From assembly GCA_025354965.1 (NCBI GenBank), contig JANXLW010000276.1:1-9522 (forward strand): DNA of 9,522 nucleotides. Direction: 5' to 3'. Shown here one piece after another: positions 1 to 5,642 of the stretch (the first letter of the stretch is position 1; every line of letters starts with the position of its first letter). The notes beneath the pieces were generated by a model that worked only from the letters and a program-made list of their open reading frames with translations, made no database searches and had not been told where the DNA came from. This DNA comes from Betaproteobacteria bacterium. GTDB taxonomy: Bacteria; Pseudomonadota; Gammaproteobacteria; Burkholderiales; Burkholderiaceae_C. The translations under genes were made by a program, and so were the position numbers.

Positions 1-902
1 GCCAGCATGTCCGCGGCCATCAGCAGCACACCGCCCATCAGGCTGGAGAGCAAAATCAGGTTGCCATGGGTGGTCTTGATGATCGAGCGCACCAGGTGGG
101 GGGAAGCAAGACCGACAAATGCAATCATGCCGGTTTGAGCCACTGCCGTCCCAGTGGCCAATGCCAACACCCCCACCAAAACAGCGCGCATTCGCGGCAA
201 AGGCAAGCCGAGGCTGGCGGCAGTGGCTTCACCCAGCGATAGGCCGTCAAGCACGTGGCTCAGCATTCCGGCCACAGTCATGCAAACCAGCCACACTGCC
301 GCCATCACGGCACACGCGGTCCAACCGACAAAGCCGGTACTGCCCAGCATGAAGGCCTGCATTGCCTGCATCACTTCGGGCACCATCAACATGGTGAGTG
401 AGCTCATGGCACCCAGCACCACACCCACGATGACGCCTGCCAGCAGCAGGCGTAGTGTGTGCTGCACGCCTTGAGCCAGCAACAGTGTGAGCAGCACCGC
501 GCCGACCGCACCGGCAAATGCAGCGCCGGTCAAACCAAGGCGCACCAGCCACTGTGACGCGAATGGTGACACGCCAAAAAACACCAGTGCGAGTGCCACG
601 CCCAGAGCTGCCCCTGAAGCGCTTCCAAGCAAATACGGATCAGCCAGCGGATTTCGAAATAGCCCTTGCGCCACGGCACCGGCCAGGCCCAGCAAGGCAC
701 CGGCCGCCCAAGCACCCAAGGTGCGCGGCAGCCGGATGTCCCAGACGATTTGCAATGCCAGCGGATCACTCCATGCCTTGAGAACGCTCTCAAAGCCGGT
801 GCTGCCAACGCTGGCACCCACTAGCACCAGGCCCACGCCGACCAACAACAGACCTGAGGCCAGCAAAAGGGCGACACGCTGCAGGCGGTGAAGGGCGGTC
901 AT
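1..902 (-). CDS. btuC: Cobalamin ABC transporter permease BtuC (FecCD family), 3' end cut by window edge
   Basis: Inner-membrane permease of the vitamin B12 (cobalamin) importer. It would form the channel that takes the vitamin from BtuF and is powered by a BtuD-type ATPase. About 300 residues are visible, starting MTALHRLQR and open to the left edge, so the C-terminus is missing (family length is about 320-340 aa). The sequence is almost wholly hydrophobic, with many membrane segments. FecCD hallmarks are present: DIRLPRTLGAWAAGALLG near residue 55, then GLFRNPLADPYLLGSASGAA around residues 81-100, and FVGLASPHLVR near residue 265. The ATG at 902 overlaps the TGA of btuF as ATGA, which points to translational coupling and fixes the start. 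The FecCD family also carries siderophores and haem; the cobalamin assignment rests on the operon with the riboswitch and btuB. The family is certain and the substrate very likely. Confidence 0.93.
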   Translation of the reverse strand, partial: MTALHRLQRVALLLASGLLLVGVGLVLVGASVGSTGFESVLKAWSDPLALQIVWDIRLPRTLGAWAAGALLGLAGAVAQGLFRNPLADPYLLGSASGAALGVALALVFFGVSPFASQWLVRLGLTGAAFAGAVGAVLLTLLLAQGVQHTLRLLLAGVIVGVVLGAMSSLTMLMVPEVMQAMQAFMLGSTGFVGWTACAVMAAVWLVCMTVAGMLSHVLDGLSLGEATAASLGLPLPRMRAVLVGVLALATGTAVAQTGMIAFVGLASPHLVRSIIKTTHGNLILLSSLMGGVLLMAADML

Positions 903-1765
903 GGCGCCTTGTCCAGCAGGCATTGCGCCATGATGCGAGCGCCATCCGCCATACGGGGGCCGGGACGTACCAAAACGTCAGACTGCTCTGGCGTAAAGAT
1001 GCATATCCGACGCTCGCGGATAGCGCGGATGTTTGACCAACCCGGGCGCCCCTCGAATCCTGAGTAGTTGCGATCACCGACCATGATCACATCTGGATTG
1101 GCGCGAACCACGTATTCCGGATTGAGTTTGGGGAAGGGTCCGAGCTTAGCAGAGACTATATTTTTGACGCCCAGCCGAGTCAGGGTTTCACCAATGAAAG
1201 AAGTCTCACCGGCGGCAAAGGGGGCACTGTTGACTTCAAAGTAGACACTTGTTCCTTTGGCGCTGGCTGGCAAGGATTGAGCAGACGCCGACACCCCGGC
1301 ATCAATTTCACGCCAGACGCGCTGGGCACCGGGCACGCCCAGTAATTGCCCGATTGTTTCCAGCACACGGTGCACATCGGTGTGACTCTTGGGTTCCAGC
1401 GCCAGCACCTTGATTCCCAGGGACTGCAAGCGCTCGCCGACGGGGGTTGAGGTGGCCATCAGCACCACGTCGGGGCGCAAGGCAACGATGGCTTCGATAT
1501 TTGGATCCAGCCCACCACCAACCTGCGGCAAGGCACGCACGCTGGGTGGATAGTTGGAATAGCGGTCCACGCCGACCAGCCGCTGGCACTGCCCCAGCGC
1601 GCAGACTGTCTCGGTCAATGAAGGCAGCAGGCTGACAATCCGATGCGGTGGGCGCTCCAGCGCAACAGTGATGCCCCGGTCATCAGTCACCGGCAGTGCC
1701 TGCACCGCCGTGCCAGCCAAGACAAGGGTGATCAGGACAACGCCAATAGTGCGGGTAGCAGTCAT
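899..1765 (-). CDS. btuF: Cobalamin-binding periplasmic protein BtuF
   Basis: Periplasmic substrate-binding protein that captures cobalamin after BtuB brings it across the outer membrane and hands it to the BtuC channel. The product is 288 aa. Residues 1-23 are a signal peptide with a hydrophobic core (TIGVVLITLVLAGTAVQA) and likely cleavage before LPVTDD. The mature part has the class III fold signature: RIVSLLPSLTETVCALG, then LVGVDRYSNYP, VGGGLDPNIEAIVALRPDVV in the first lobe, and NPEYVVRANPDVIMVGD in the second. The reading frame is open further upstream to 1870, but that stretch lies inside btuB; the ATG at 1765 directly precedes the signal peptide and leaves only 10 nt after the btuB stop. 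The Shine-Dalgarno sequence before it is weak, so coupling to btuB translation is likely. Haem or siderophore binding proteins share the fold; context favours cobalamin. Confidence 0.92.
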   Translation of the reverse strand: MTATRTIGVVLITLVLAGTAVQALPVTDDRGITVALERPPHRIVSLLPSLTETVCALGQCQRLVGVDRYSNYPPSVRALPQVGGGLDPNIEAIVALRPDVVLMATSTPVGERLQSLGIKVLALEPKSHTDVHRVLETIGQLLGVPGAQRVWREIDAGVSASAQSLPASAKGTSVYFEVNSAPFAAGETSFIGETLTRLGVKNIVSAKLGPFPKLNPEYVVRANPDVIMVGDRNYSGFEGRPGWSNIRAIRERRICIFTPEQSDVLVRPGPRMADGARIMAQCLLDKAP

Positions 1766-1775
1766 AAAAGTCAGT

Positions 1776-3635
1776 CTACTTCTGTGCCCACACAATGCCC
1801 ACATAGGCCGCGCGACCCGGCTGGTTATAACCATAGGCCGTTTGGTACTGGCGATCAAGCAGGTTGTCAATGTGTGCGGTCAAAGCCAACTCTGGCGCCA
1901 AGGCAAAGCGCGCTGTCATGTTGATCACGCAATATGCTGGCAAGGACGGCACCGTCACAAGGTCGGGGCGCGTACCGGTATAGCGCAGGTCAGCACCAAC
2001 GGTCCACTGACCCAACGGCACGGAAGCACCGAACGAGCCCATGTCTCGGGCGCGGCGAATCAGGTGCATCCCGGTGCTCTCGTCCAGCGGGTCTTGCAGC
2101 GTCAGGCTGGCACGCAGGTCGGCACTGGATAGCTTGCCGCTGTAACTCAGCTCGAGTCCTCTGTTTGTTGCGTCGGTCACGTTGTTGAACGTCCAGGTGG
2201 CAAAGTCGTACTGCATCAGGTTTGTAGTGCGGGTGTTGAAGATGGTGGCGCGCACCACCTGTTTGTCCTGTGCCCACTGCAGGCCCAACTCGGTCGAATG
2301 GGCGGTTTCGGGCCTTAGTGTTGGGTTGCCTGAAAACGGGTCGTACAAATATCCCAGCGGCGGCAGGTTGAACGCCGACGATATGCTGGCGATCAGTTTC
2401 CACGCCGGTACCAGCTGGAAACCATAGCCCGCGTAGCCTGTGGTTTCACCCGGCAGTCCATCTGCGTTGTCGCGCCGCAGATTGAACTGCATCGAATGCG
2501 CCCCTAAAATGCCAGACAAACCTGCAAACAGAGCCGACACGCCCCGCTCCCGATTGAGCTGCGTTAACGAACTATCCGTGGCATCAATAAACTGGTGCTG
2601 CGACTCCGCACCGGCCGTCAGCAGCCAGGGACCCAGCACCACGCTGTGGGTCCAGTTCAGCGCGCGACTGCGTGTCACGGCCTCGCTGTCATACGGAAAC
2701 GCAGTCAGCTTGGCATCATAGATAGAGCGTTCGCGATGCTGGCTGAAAGTTAGTTTACTGAGCCAGTCGCGCGTCATCTGGTTGTGGCTGTATAGCGACC
2801 ATGTACTCAGCTTGCTGGCGCCTTTGTAGACAGCAGTAGGCGTTCCAAAGCCACCGCCATCGGTATCGAATTCTCCATCACTGCCCGCGGCGCGCAAGCC
2901 CAGGCTATGGCCCGGTACCAGCACTTGAGAAAGGCCAAGGTTGTAGTTGGTGTTGCTGTAGCCGTCAGCGTCGGGGTTTTCATTGGGATACTGGCTTGTG
3001 TTCATGGCCGAAAAACCGGTCGTCCGGAGACGAGCAACACCGACAAAATAGTTCGTCTCGCCAACTTGTCCACTGACGCCCGCCGAGGCGTGCGAGCTGC
3101 CAACAGAACCGACTTCGAGTTGTGCGAAAGTCTTCGGTTTGCCCTGACCTTTTCGCATGAACACCTGGATCACACCGCCAACAGCACCGCTACCGTAAAT
3201 AGCCGATACATTACCCCGCACGATCTCCACACGTTCGACCTGGTCGAGCATGATGTGCTCCAGGCTGACGCTACCAGTGCTGTCCTGCTTGGTCAGCGGC
3301 ACCCCGTCAATCAGCACCAGCACCTGTAACGAAGCACTGCCACGCAGGAACAACGTAGCCGACATCCCGCGGCCACCGTTCTGTGTGAACTGGAAACCAG
3401 CTTCACTTGACAACAGGGTCGGCAAATCAACTGCCTGCGATCGTTCGATCACGTCACGTCCAATGACGGTGGTATGCGGCAACGCATCAGTCAGCAATTG
3501 CTCGGAGCGATTCGCTGTAACTACCGTTTCGTCAAGTTGAAATGGCTTCGAAGCAGTTTGAGCCAAAACAGACGATGTAGCGGATAGCTGCAGCACAAAC
3601 ACAAAGAGGTGTGCACGCGAAACAAGGTTTTTCAT
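1776..3635 (-). CDS. btuB: TonB-dependent vitamin B12 outer-membrane receptor BtuB
   Basis: Outer-membrane gated barrel that binds cobalamin outside the cell and imports it using energy from TonB-ExbB-ExbD. The product is 619 aa, close to E. coli BtuB (about 614). Residues 1-25 are a signal peptide ending SSVLA before QTASK. A TonB box (DETVVTA) lies at residues 35-41. The plug domain follows at about 46-165, with typical LLSSEAGF, LFLRGS, VLVLIDGVPL and VERVEIVRGNVSAIYGSGAVGG motifs. The rest is a 22-strand-type barrel with alternating hydrophobic strands, including a YLYDPFSGNPTLRPETA segment common to these receptors. The last residues are VGIVWAQK, so the chain ends in lysine rather than the usual aromatic residue. 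Upstream sits a cobalamin riboswitch, which ties the receptor to B12 rather than iron chelates. No good Shine-Dalgarno sequence precedes the ATG. It is the first gene of the operon with btuF and btuC. Confidence 0.95.
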   Translation of the reverse strand: MKNLVSRAHLFVFVLQLSATSSVLAQTASKPFQLDETVVTANRSEQLLTDALPHTTVIGRDVIERSQAVDLPTLLSSEAGFQFTQNGGRGMSATLFLRGSASLQVLVLIDGVPLTKQDSTGSVSLEHIMLDQVERVEIVRGNVSAIYGSGAVGGVIQVFMRKGQGKPKTFAQLEVGSVGSSHASAGVSGQVGETNYFVGVARLRTTGFSAMNTSQYPNENPDADGYSNTNYNLGLSQVLVPGHSLGLRAAGSDGEFDTDGGGFGTPTAVYKGASKLSTWSLYSHNQMTRDWLSKLTFSQHRERSIYDAKLTAFPYDSEAVTRSRALNWTHSVVLGPWLLTAGAESQHQFIDATDSSLTQLNRERGVSALFAGLSGILGAHSMQFNLRRDNADGLPGETTGYAGYGFQLVPAWKLIASISSAFNLPPLGYLYDPFSGNPTLRPETAHSTELGLQWAQDKQVVRATIFNTRTTNLMQYDFATWTFNNVTDATNRGLELSYSGKLSSADLRASLTLQDPLDESTGMHLIRRARDMGSFGASVPLGQWTVGADLRYTGTRPDLVTVPSLPAYCVINMTARFALAPELALTAHIDNLLDRQYQTAYGYNQPGRAAYVGIVWAQK

Positions 3636-3696
3636 GAAAAGTGAAAAATTAACAGAGCCCTCGCCGTCGTCCCCGACAGCACATGGGCGTCACGGC
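3636..3696 (-). other. Rest of the btuB 5' untranslated leader
   Basis: Together with the riboswitch and hairpin above, this completes a gene-free stretch of about 340 nt (3636-3976). On the minus strand it holds a GTCG-GGGA-CGAC inverted repeat (3668-3679) and a purine-rich GAGGG about 22 nt before the ATG, too far away for a normal Shine-Dalgarno site. The last bases before the ATG are T-rich (AATTTTTCACTTTTC). No gene is seen here. Confidence 0.5.
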
Positions 3697-3712
3697 TGCA
3701 CGCAAACGTGCA
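3697..3712 (-). promoter_or_regulatory. Hairpin after the B12 box, candidate riboswitch P13/L13 expression-platform element
   Basis: On the minus strand TGCACG-TTTG-CGTGCA is a perfect 6-bp stem with a 4-nt loop, nine bases after the B12 box. The stem top and loop read GTTTGC, which is the exact complement of GCAAAC at 3856-3861 within the riboswitch L5 region. Known cobalamin riboswitches signal through a kissing loop between L5 and a downstream hairpin (L13), so this is the natural candidate. The pairing is seen in the sequence; the role is inferred. Confidence 0.6.
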
Positions 3713-3720
3713 ACCACCTT

Positions 3721-3918
3721 GTTGGCCGGTATCCGGGCTGGTGGAACAACCTCCATCGCCTTCCCAAGCGCGTGTTCAAAACGCTCAGTGGCCGTGATGG
3801 GAGCGGAATCACAAAGGATTCGTCCACTTACCGTTGCGGGGGCAGCGCAGGTTGGGTTTGCCAATGACAGCAATCCCTCCTGCTTCCCGTTGAACTGCGG
3901 CGTGTGAACCACACCGCG
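3721..3918 (-). ncRNA. Cobalamin (B12) riboswitch in the btuB leader
   Basis: Cis-acting RNA that binds a cobalamin and lowers expression of the B12 uptake operon. Read on the minus strand, the conserved blocks occur in the right order: GGTTC near 3908, GGGAA (3884-3888), the core CTGCCCCCGCAACGGTAAG (3827-3845), GCCACTG (3786-3792), GGGAAGGC (3758-3765) and the B12 box AGCCCGGATACCGGCCAAC (3721-3739). The 3' end is about 85 nt before the btuB ATG, leaving room for an expression platform. In proteobacteria these usually act by hiding the translation start, and I see no convincing terminator here. The exact 5' edge and the AdoCbl or aquo/methyl-Cbl subclass cannot be fixed by eye. Confidence 0.93.
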
Positions 3919-3933
3919 AGCACCAACGAGCCC

Positions 3934-3968
3934 ATTTTACAGCCGTTTGCCTGTGCAAACCCTACAAT
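3934..3968. promoter_or_regulatory. Divergent promoter region between the btu operon and the zapA cluster, with a perfect inverted repeat
   Basis: A minus-strand -10-like TAAAAT (3934-3939) would start the btu leader about 10 nt before the riboswitch. A plus-strand TACAAT (3963-3968) would serve the coiled-coil gene and zapA. Between them lies GTTTGC-CTGT-GCAAAC (3945-3960), a perfect 6-bp inverted repeat that occupies the -35/spacer space of both. Neither direction has a good -35 hexamer at normal spacing. The motifs are visible; promoter and operator roles are inferred. Confidence 0.45.
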
Positions 3969-3976
3969 GCGGTGCT

Positions 3977-4195
3977 ATGGCGAACCCGTCCCAAATCGAC
4001 CAAATTGCCGAACGTGTGGAGCGCTTGCTGGTGCGCTATGAGGAATTGCAGCGCACCAACGTCCTGCTTGGCGCGCAGCTTGACACCATCACTCAGGAAC
4101 GTGACTCTCTCAAATCCCGACTCGGCGCTGCGCGTGCACGGGTAGATGCACTACTGGAACGTTTACCAGAAGCGGCAGCCATCGGCAAGCAGTAA
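3977..4195 (+). CDS. Small coiled-coil protein encoded upstream of zapA (TIGR02449/ZapB-like)
   Basis: A 72-aa, highly charged helical protein. Residues 5-65 show a continuous heptad-like pattern (IDQIAERVERLLVRYEELQ, then LGAQLDTITQERDSLKSRL, then ARARVDALLERLP), so a coiled-coil dimer is expected. There is no signal peptide or membrane segment. Small coiled-coil proteins of this kind are found next to zapA in many beta- and gammaproteobacteria and are sometimes named ZapB-like or placed in TIGR02449. A part in Z-ring assembly is inferred from the neighbour and not shown by the sequence. I chose the ATG at 3977 over the TTG at 3947, because the earlier start would put the candidate -10 box inside the gene. 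Only a weak ribosome-binding site is visible, and if TACAAT (3963-3968) is the -10 the message may be nearly leaderless. The gene ends 8 nt before zapA, so the two are probably co-transcribed. Confidence 0.82.
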   Translation: MANPSQIDQIAERVERLLVRYEELQRTNVLLGAQLDTITQERDSLKSRLGAARARVDALLERLPEAAAIGKQ

Positions 4196-4203
4196 GGCTT
4201 TTC

Positions 4204-4557
4204 ATGAAACAGCTTGAAGTACAAATCATGGGGCAGAGCTACTTGCTGGGCTGCCCGGACGGAGGAGATTCCCGCCTGCTGGAAGCGGTCGAACGGGTCG
4301 ATACTGCCATGTGCAAGATCCGCGATGGCGGCAAAGTACGGGCACGCGAGCGCATTGCTGTGCTGGCGGCACTCAACCTGGCATTTGATTTGGCGGACCA
4401 GAGTACCGCGCCTCTTGAGGCGCAGACTGGCGAATTGAAGCAAAGCGTCAGGTCATCCTCCACAACTGACGCTTCGCCGGTAGACAGCAACCAGTTGCTG
4501 GCCTCATTGCTGGAACGCCTCGATGGTGCGCTCGGCAGTGACGGTCGATTACTTTGA
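4204..4557 (+). CDS. zapA: Cell division protein ZapA
   Basis: Cytoplasmic FtsZ-binding protein that bundles FtsZ filaments and stabilises the Z-ring. The product is 117 aa (E. coli ZapA is 109). The N-terminal part has the family's beta-strand head (KQLEVQIMGQSYLLGCPDG, residues 2-20), followed by the helix LLEAVERVDTAMCKIRDGGKVRARERIAVLAALNLAFDL around residues 25-63, with the family pattern of R/K-x-R-E-R-I-A-V-L-A-A-L-N. The C-terminal helix (about residues 93-112) would form the coiled coil used for tetramerisation. It follows the small coiled-coil gene with an 8-nt gap. Its stop codon overlaps a TTGACA sequence (4554-4559) upstream of the 6S RNA promoter. The zapA-6S RNA order is conserved in gammaproteobacteria and supports the call. 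Confidence 0.93.
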   Translation: MKQLEVQIMGQSYLLGCPDGGDSRLLEAVERVDTAMCKIRDGGKVRARERIAVLAALNLAFDLADQSTAPLEAQTGELKQSVRSSSTTDASPVDSNQLLASLLERLDGALGSDGRLL

Positions 4558-4568
4558 CAGCTTATTTT

Positions 4569-4599
4569 CTGACACGCAATGTCCATCACGACCTACAAT
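4569..4599 (+). promoter_or_regulatory. Promoter of the 6S RNA gene
   Basis: The -10 hexamer TACAAT (4594-4599) lies 7-8 nt before the predicted 5' end of 6S RNA. CTGACA (4569-4574) fits a sigma-70 -35 box with a 19-nt spacer, or TGACAC with 18 nt. An exact TTGACA at 4554-4559 is too far upstream to pair with this -10. Confidence 0.6.
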
Positions 4600-4605
4600 C
4601 TCAAA

Positions 4606-4780
4606 CGTCTGCGGTGCTCATCGGGCTTTATATTTCCTTGAACCAATGCTCTTAGAGCCCGGGCTTGGAACATCGCTGGTCAGGCGTGATCATCTCGCGT
4701 TAGATGAACCCAATGTCCAGTTGACCTCGCCCACCTGAACCCCGGTTCAGGATGCCGGTCCGGTGGCACTTGCAGACACC
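4606..4780 (+). ncRNA. ssrS: 6S RNA
   Basis: Regulatory RNA that mimics an open promoter, binds sigma-70 RNA polymerase and dampens transcription in stationary phase. The length, about 172-175 nt, suits the family. The ends form the long closing stem: GTCTGC (4607-4612) with GCAGAC (4772-4777), GTGC (4614-4617) with GCAC (4766-4769), and CATCGG (4619-4624) with CCGGTG (4760-4765, one G-U). A pyrimidine/AU-rich single strand (TTTATATTTCC, 4627-4637) forms the 5' side of the central bubble. The 3' side carries the hallmark hairpin CCTGAAC-CCCG-GTTCAGG (4734-4751), equivalent to the TTGAACC/GGTTCAA hairpin of E. coli 6S. The far end is the hairpin TCATCT-CGCGTT-AGATGA (4690-4707). It sits directly after zapA, as in E. 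coli. A T-rich tract (TTTTCTTT, 4781-4788) follows the stem. The exact ends need RNA mapping. Confidence 0.92.
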
Positions 4781-4800
4781 TTTTCTTTGCTACCCTCCCC

Positions 4801-5628
4801 ATGAATCTTGAACCACTGTTGATCATTGAACTTGCGCTGCTGGGCTTGAGCACCGGCTTCCTGGCAGGACTGTTGGGCATTGGTGGCGGCATGATGATGG
4901 TGCCCTTCATCACCATCATCTTGTCGGGTCGCGCCGTCGGACCGGATCTCGCCGTCAAAATGGCCATTGCCACCTCCATGGCCACTATCCTGTTCACTTC
5001 AATTTCAAGTGTCCGTGCCCATCACAGACGTGGCGCCGTGCGCTGGGATTTGGTGAAGGGACTGGCGCCAGGCATTGTGCTGGGTGGTGCCGTAGCCAGT
5101 ATGGGGGTGTTTGCCATTCTTAAAGGTTCGTCCTTGGCCCTGTTTTTTGCCGGTTTCGTAGGCTTTTCTGCAACCCAAATGTTTTTGGACAAGAAACCGG
5201 CCCCAACACGACAAGTGCCAGGAACCAGCGGTCTGATTGGTGCCGGTGGCGTGATCGGTTTTCTGTCGGGGTTGGTCGGAGCCGGTGGCGGCTTTGTCAG
5301 CGTGCCCTTCATGGCTTGGTGCAACGTGGCCATTCACAACGCTGTTGCCACATCGGCCGCACTCGGATTTCCGATTGCACTGGCCAATGTCGTCGGCTAC
5401 ATCATCAGCGGCCAAAGTCTGCAAAACCTGCCACCACATTCATTTGGCTACATCTGGCTTCCCGGATTGGCAGTGATTGCCATGTGCAGTGTACTGACCG
5501 CACCGTTAGGTGCCAAGGCTGCACACAAGCTGCCAGTCAAACAACTCAAGCGCGTGTTTGCCAGTATTTTGTACTTGCTGGCGGCCTACATGCTGTACAA
5601 GGGTATTACCACAAGCACTGCAAACTAA
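4801..5628 (+). CDS. TauE/SafE-family sulfite/anion exporter, inner-membrane permease
   Basis: Polytopic inner-membrane protein of the TauE/SafE (formerly DUF81) family. Members export sulfite, sulfoacetate or other small organosulfur anions, but the substrate here cannot be read from sequence. The product is 275 aa, normal for the family, with about eight hydrophobic segments. The family's internal duplication is clear: AGLLGIGGGMMMVPF at residues 22-36 matches SGLVGAGGGFVSVPF at 156-170, each followed by an AVATS/AIATS segment (55-59 and 181-185). A short polar stretch (residues 129-140) separates the halves. The ATG at 4801 is kept because the next methionines (31-33) fall inside the first repeat motif. 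The bases before it (CTACCCTCCCC) are pyrimidine-rich and offer no Shine-Dalgarno site. The gene starts about 20 nt after the 6S RNA and has no clear promoter of its own. No sulfur-metabolism gene is nearby. Confidence 0.88.
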   Translation: MNLEPLLIIELALLGLSTGFLAGLLGIGGGMMMVPFITIILSGRAVGPDLAVKMAIATSMATILFTSISSVRAHHRRGAVRWDLVKGLAPGIVLGGAVASMGVFAILKGSSLALFFAGFVGFSATQMFLDKKPAPTRQVPGTSGLIGAGGVIGFLSGLVGAGGGFVSVPFMAWCNVAIHNAVATSAALGFPIALANVVGYIISGQSLQNLPPHSFGYIWLPGLAVIAMCSVLTAPLGAKAAHKLPVKQLKRVFASILYLLAAYMLYKGITTSTAN

Positions 5629-5642
5629 GCGACTAGATACAA

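Noticed and set aside
3649..3912. Minus-strand 87-codon open frame upstream of btuB
   Set aside because: It coincides with the cobalamin riboswitch, whose conserved RNA blocks explain the sequence.
1..3918. Siderophore or haem uptake as an alternative reading of the receptor-binding protein-permease genes
   Set aside because: The protein families alone would allow it, but the cobalamin riboswitch directly upstream and the BtuB length and order make B12 uptake far more likely.
4523..4738. Plus-strand 71-codon open frame after zapA
   Set aside because: It overlaps the zapA end and the 6S RNA; the RNA pairing explains the sequence better.
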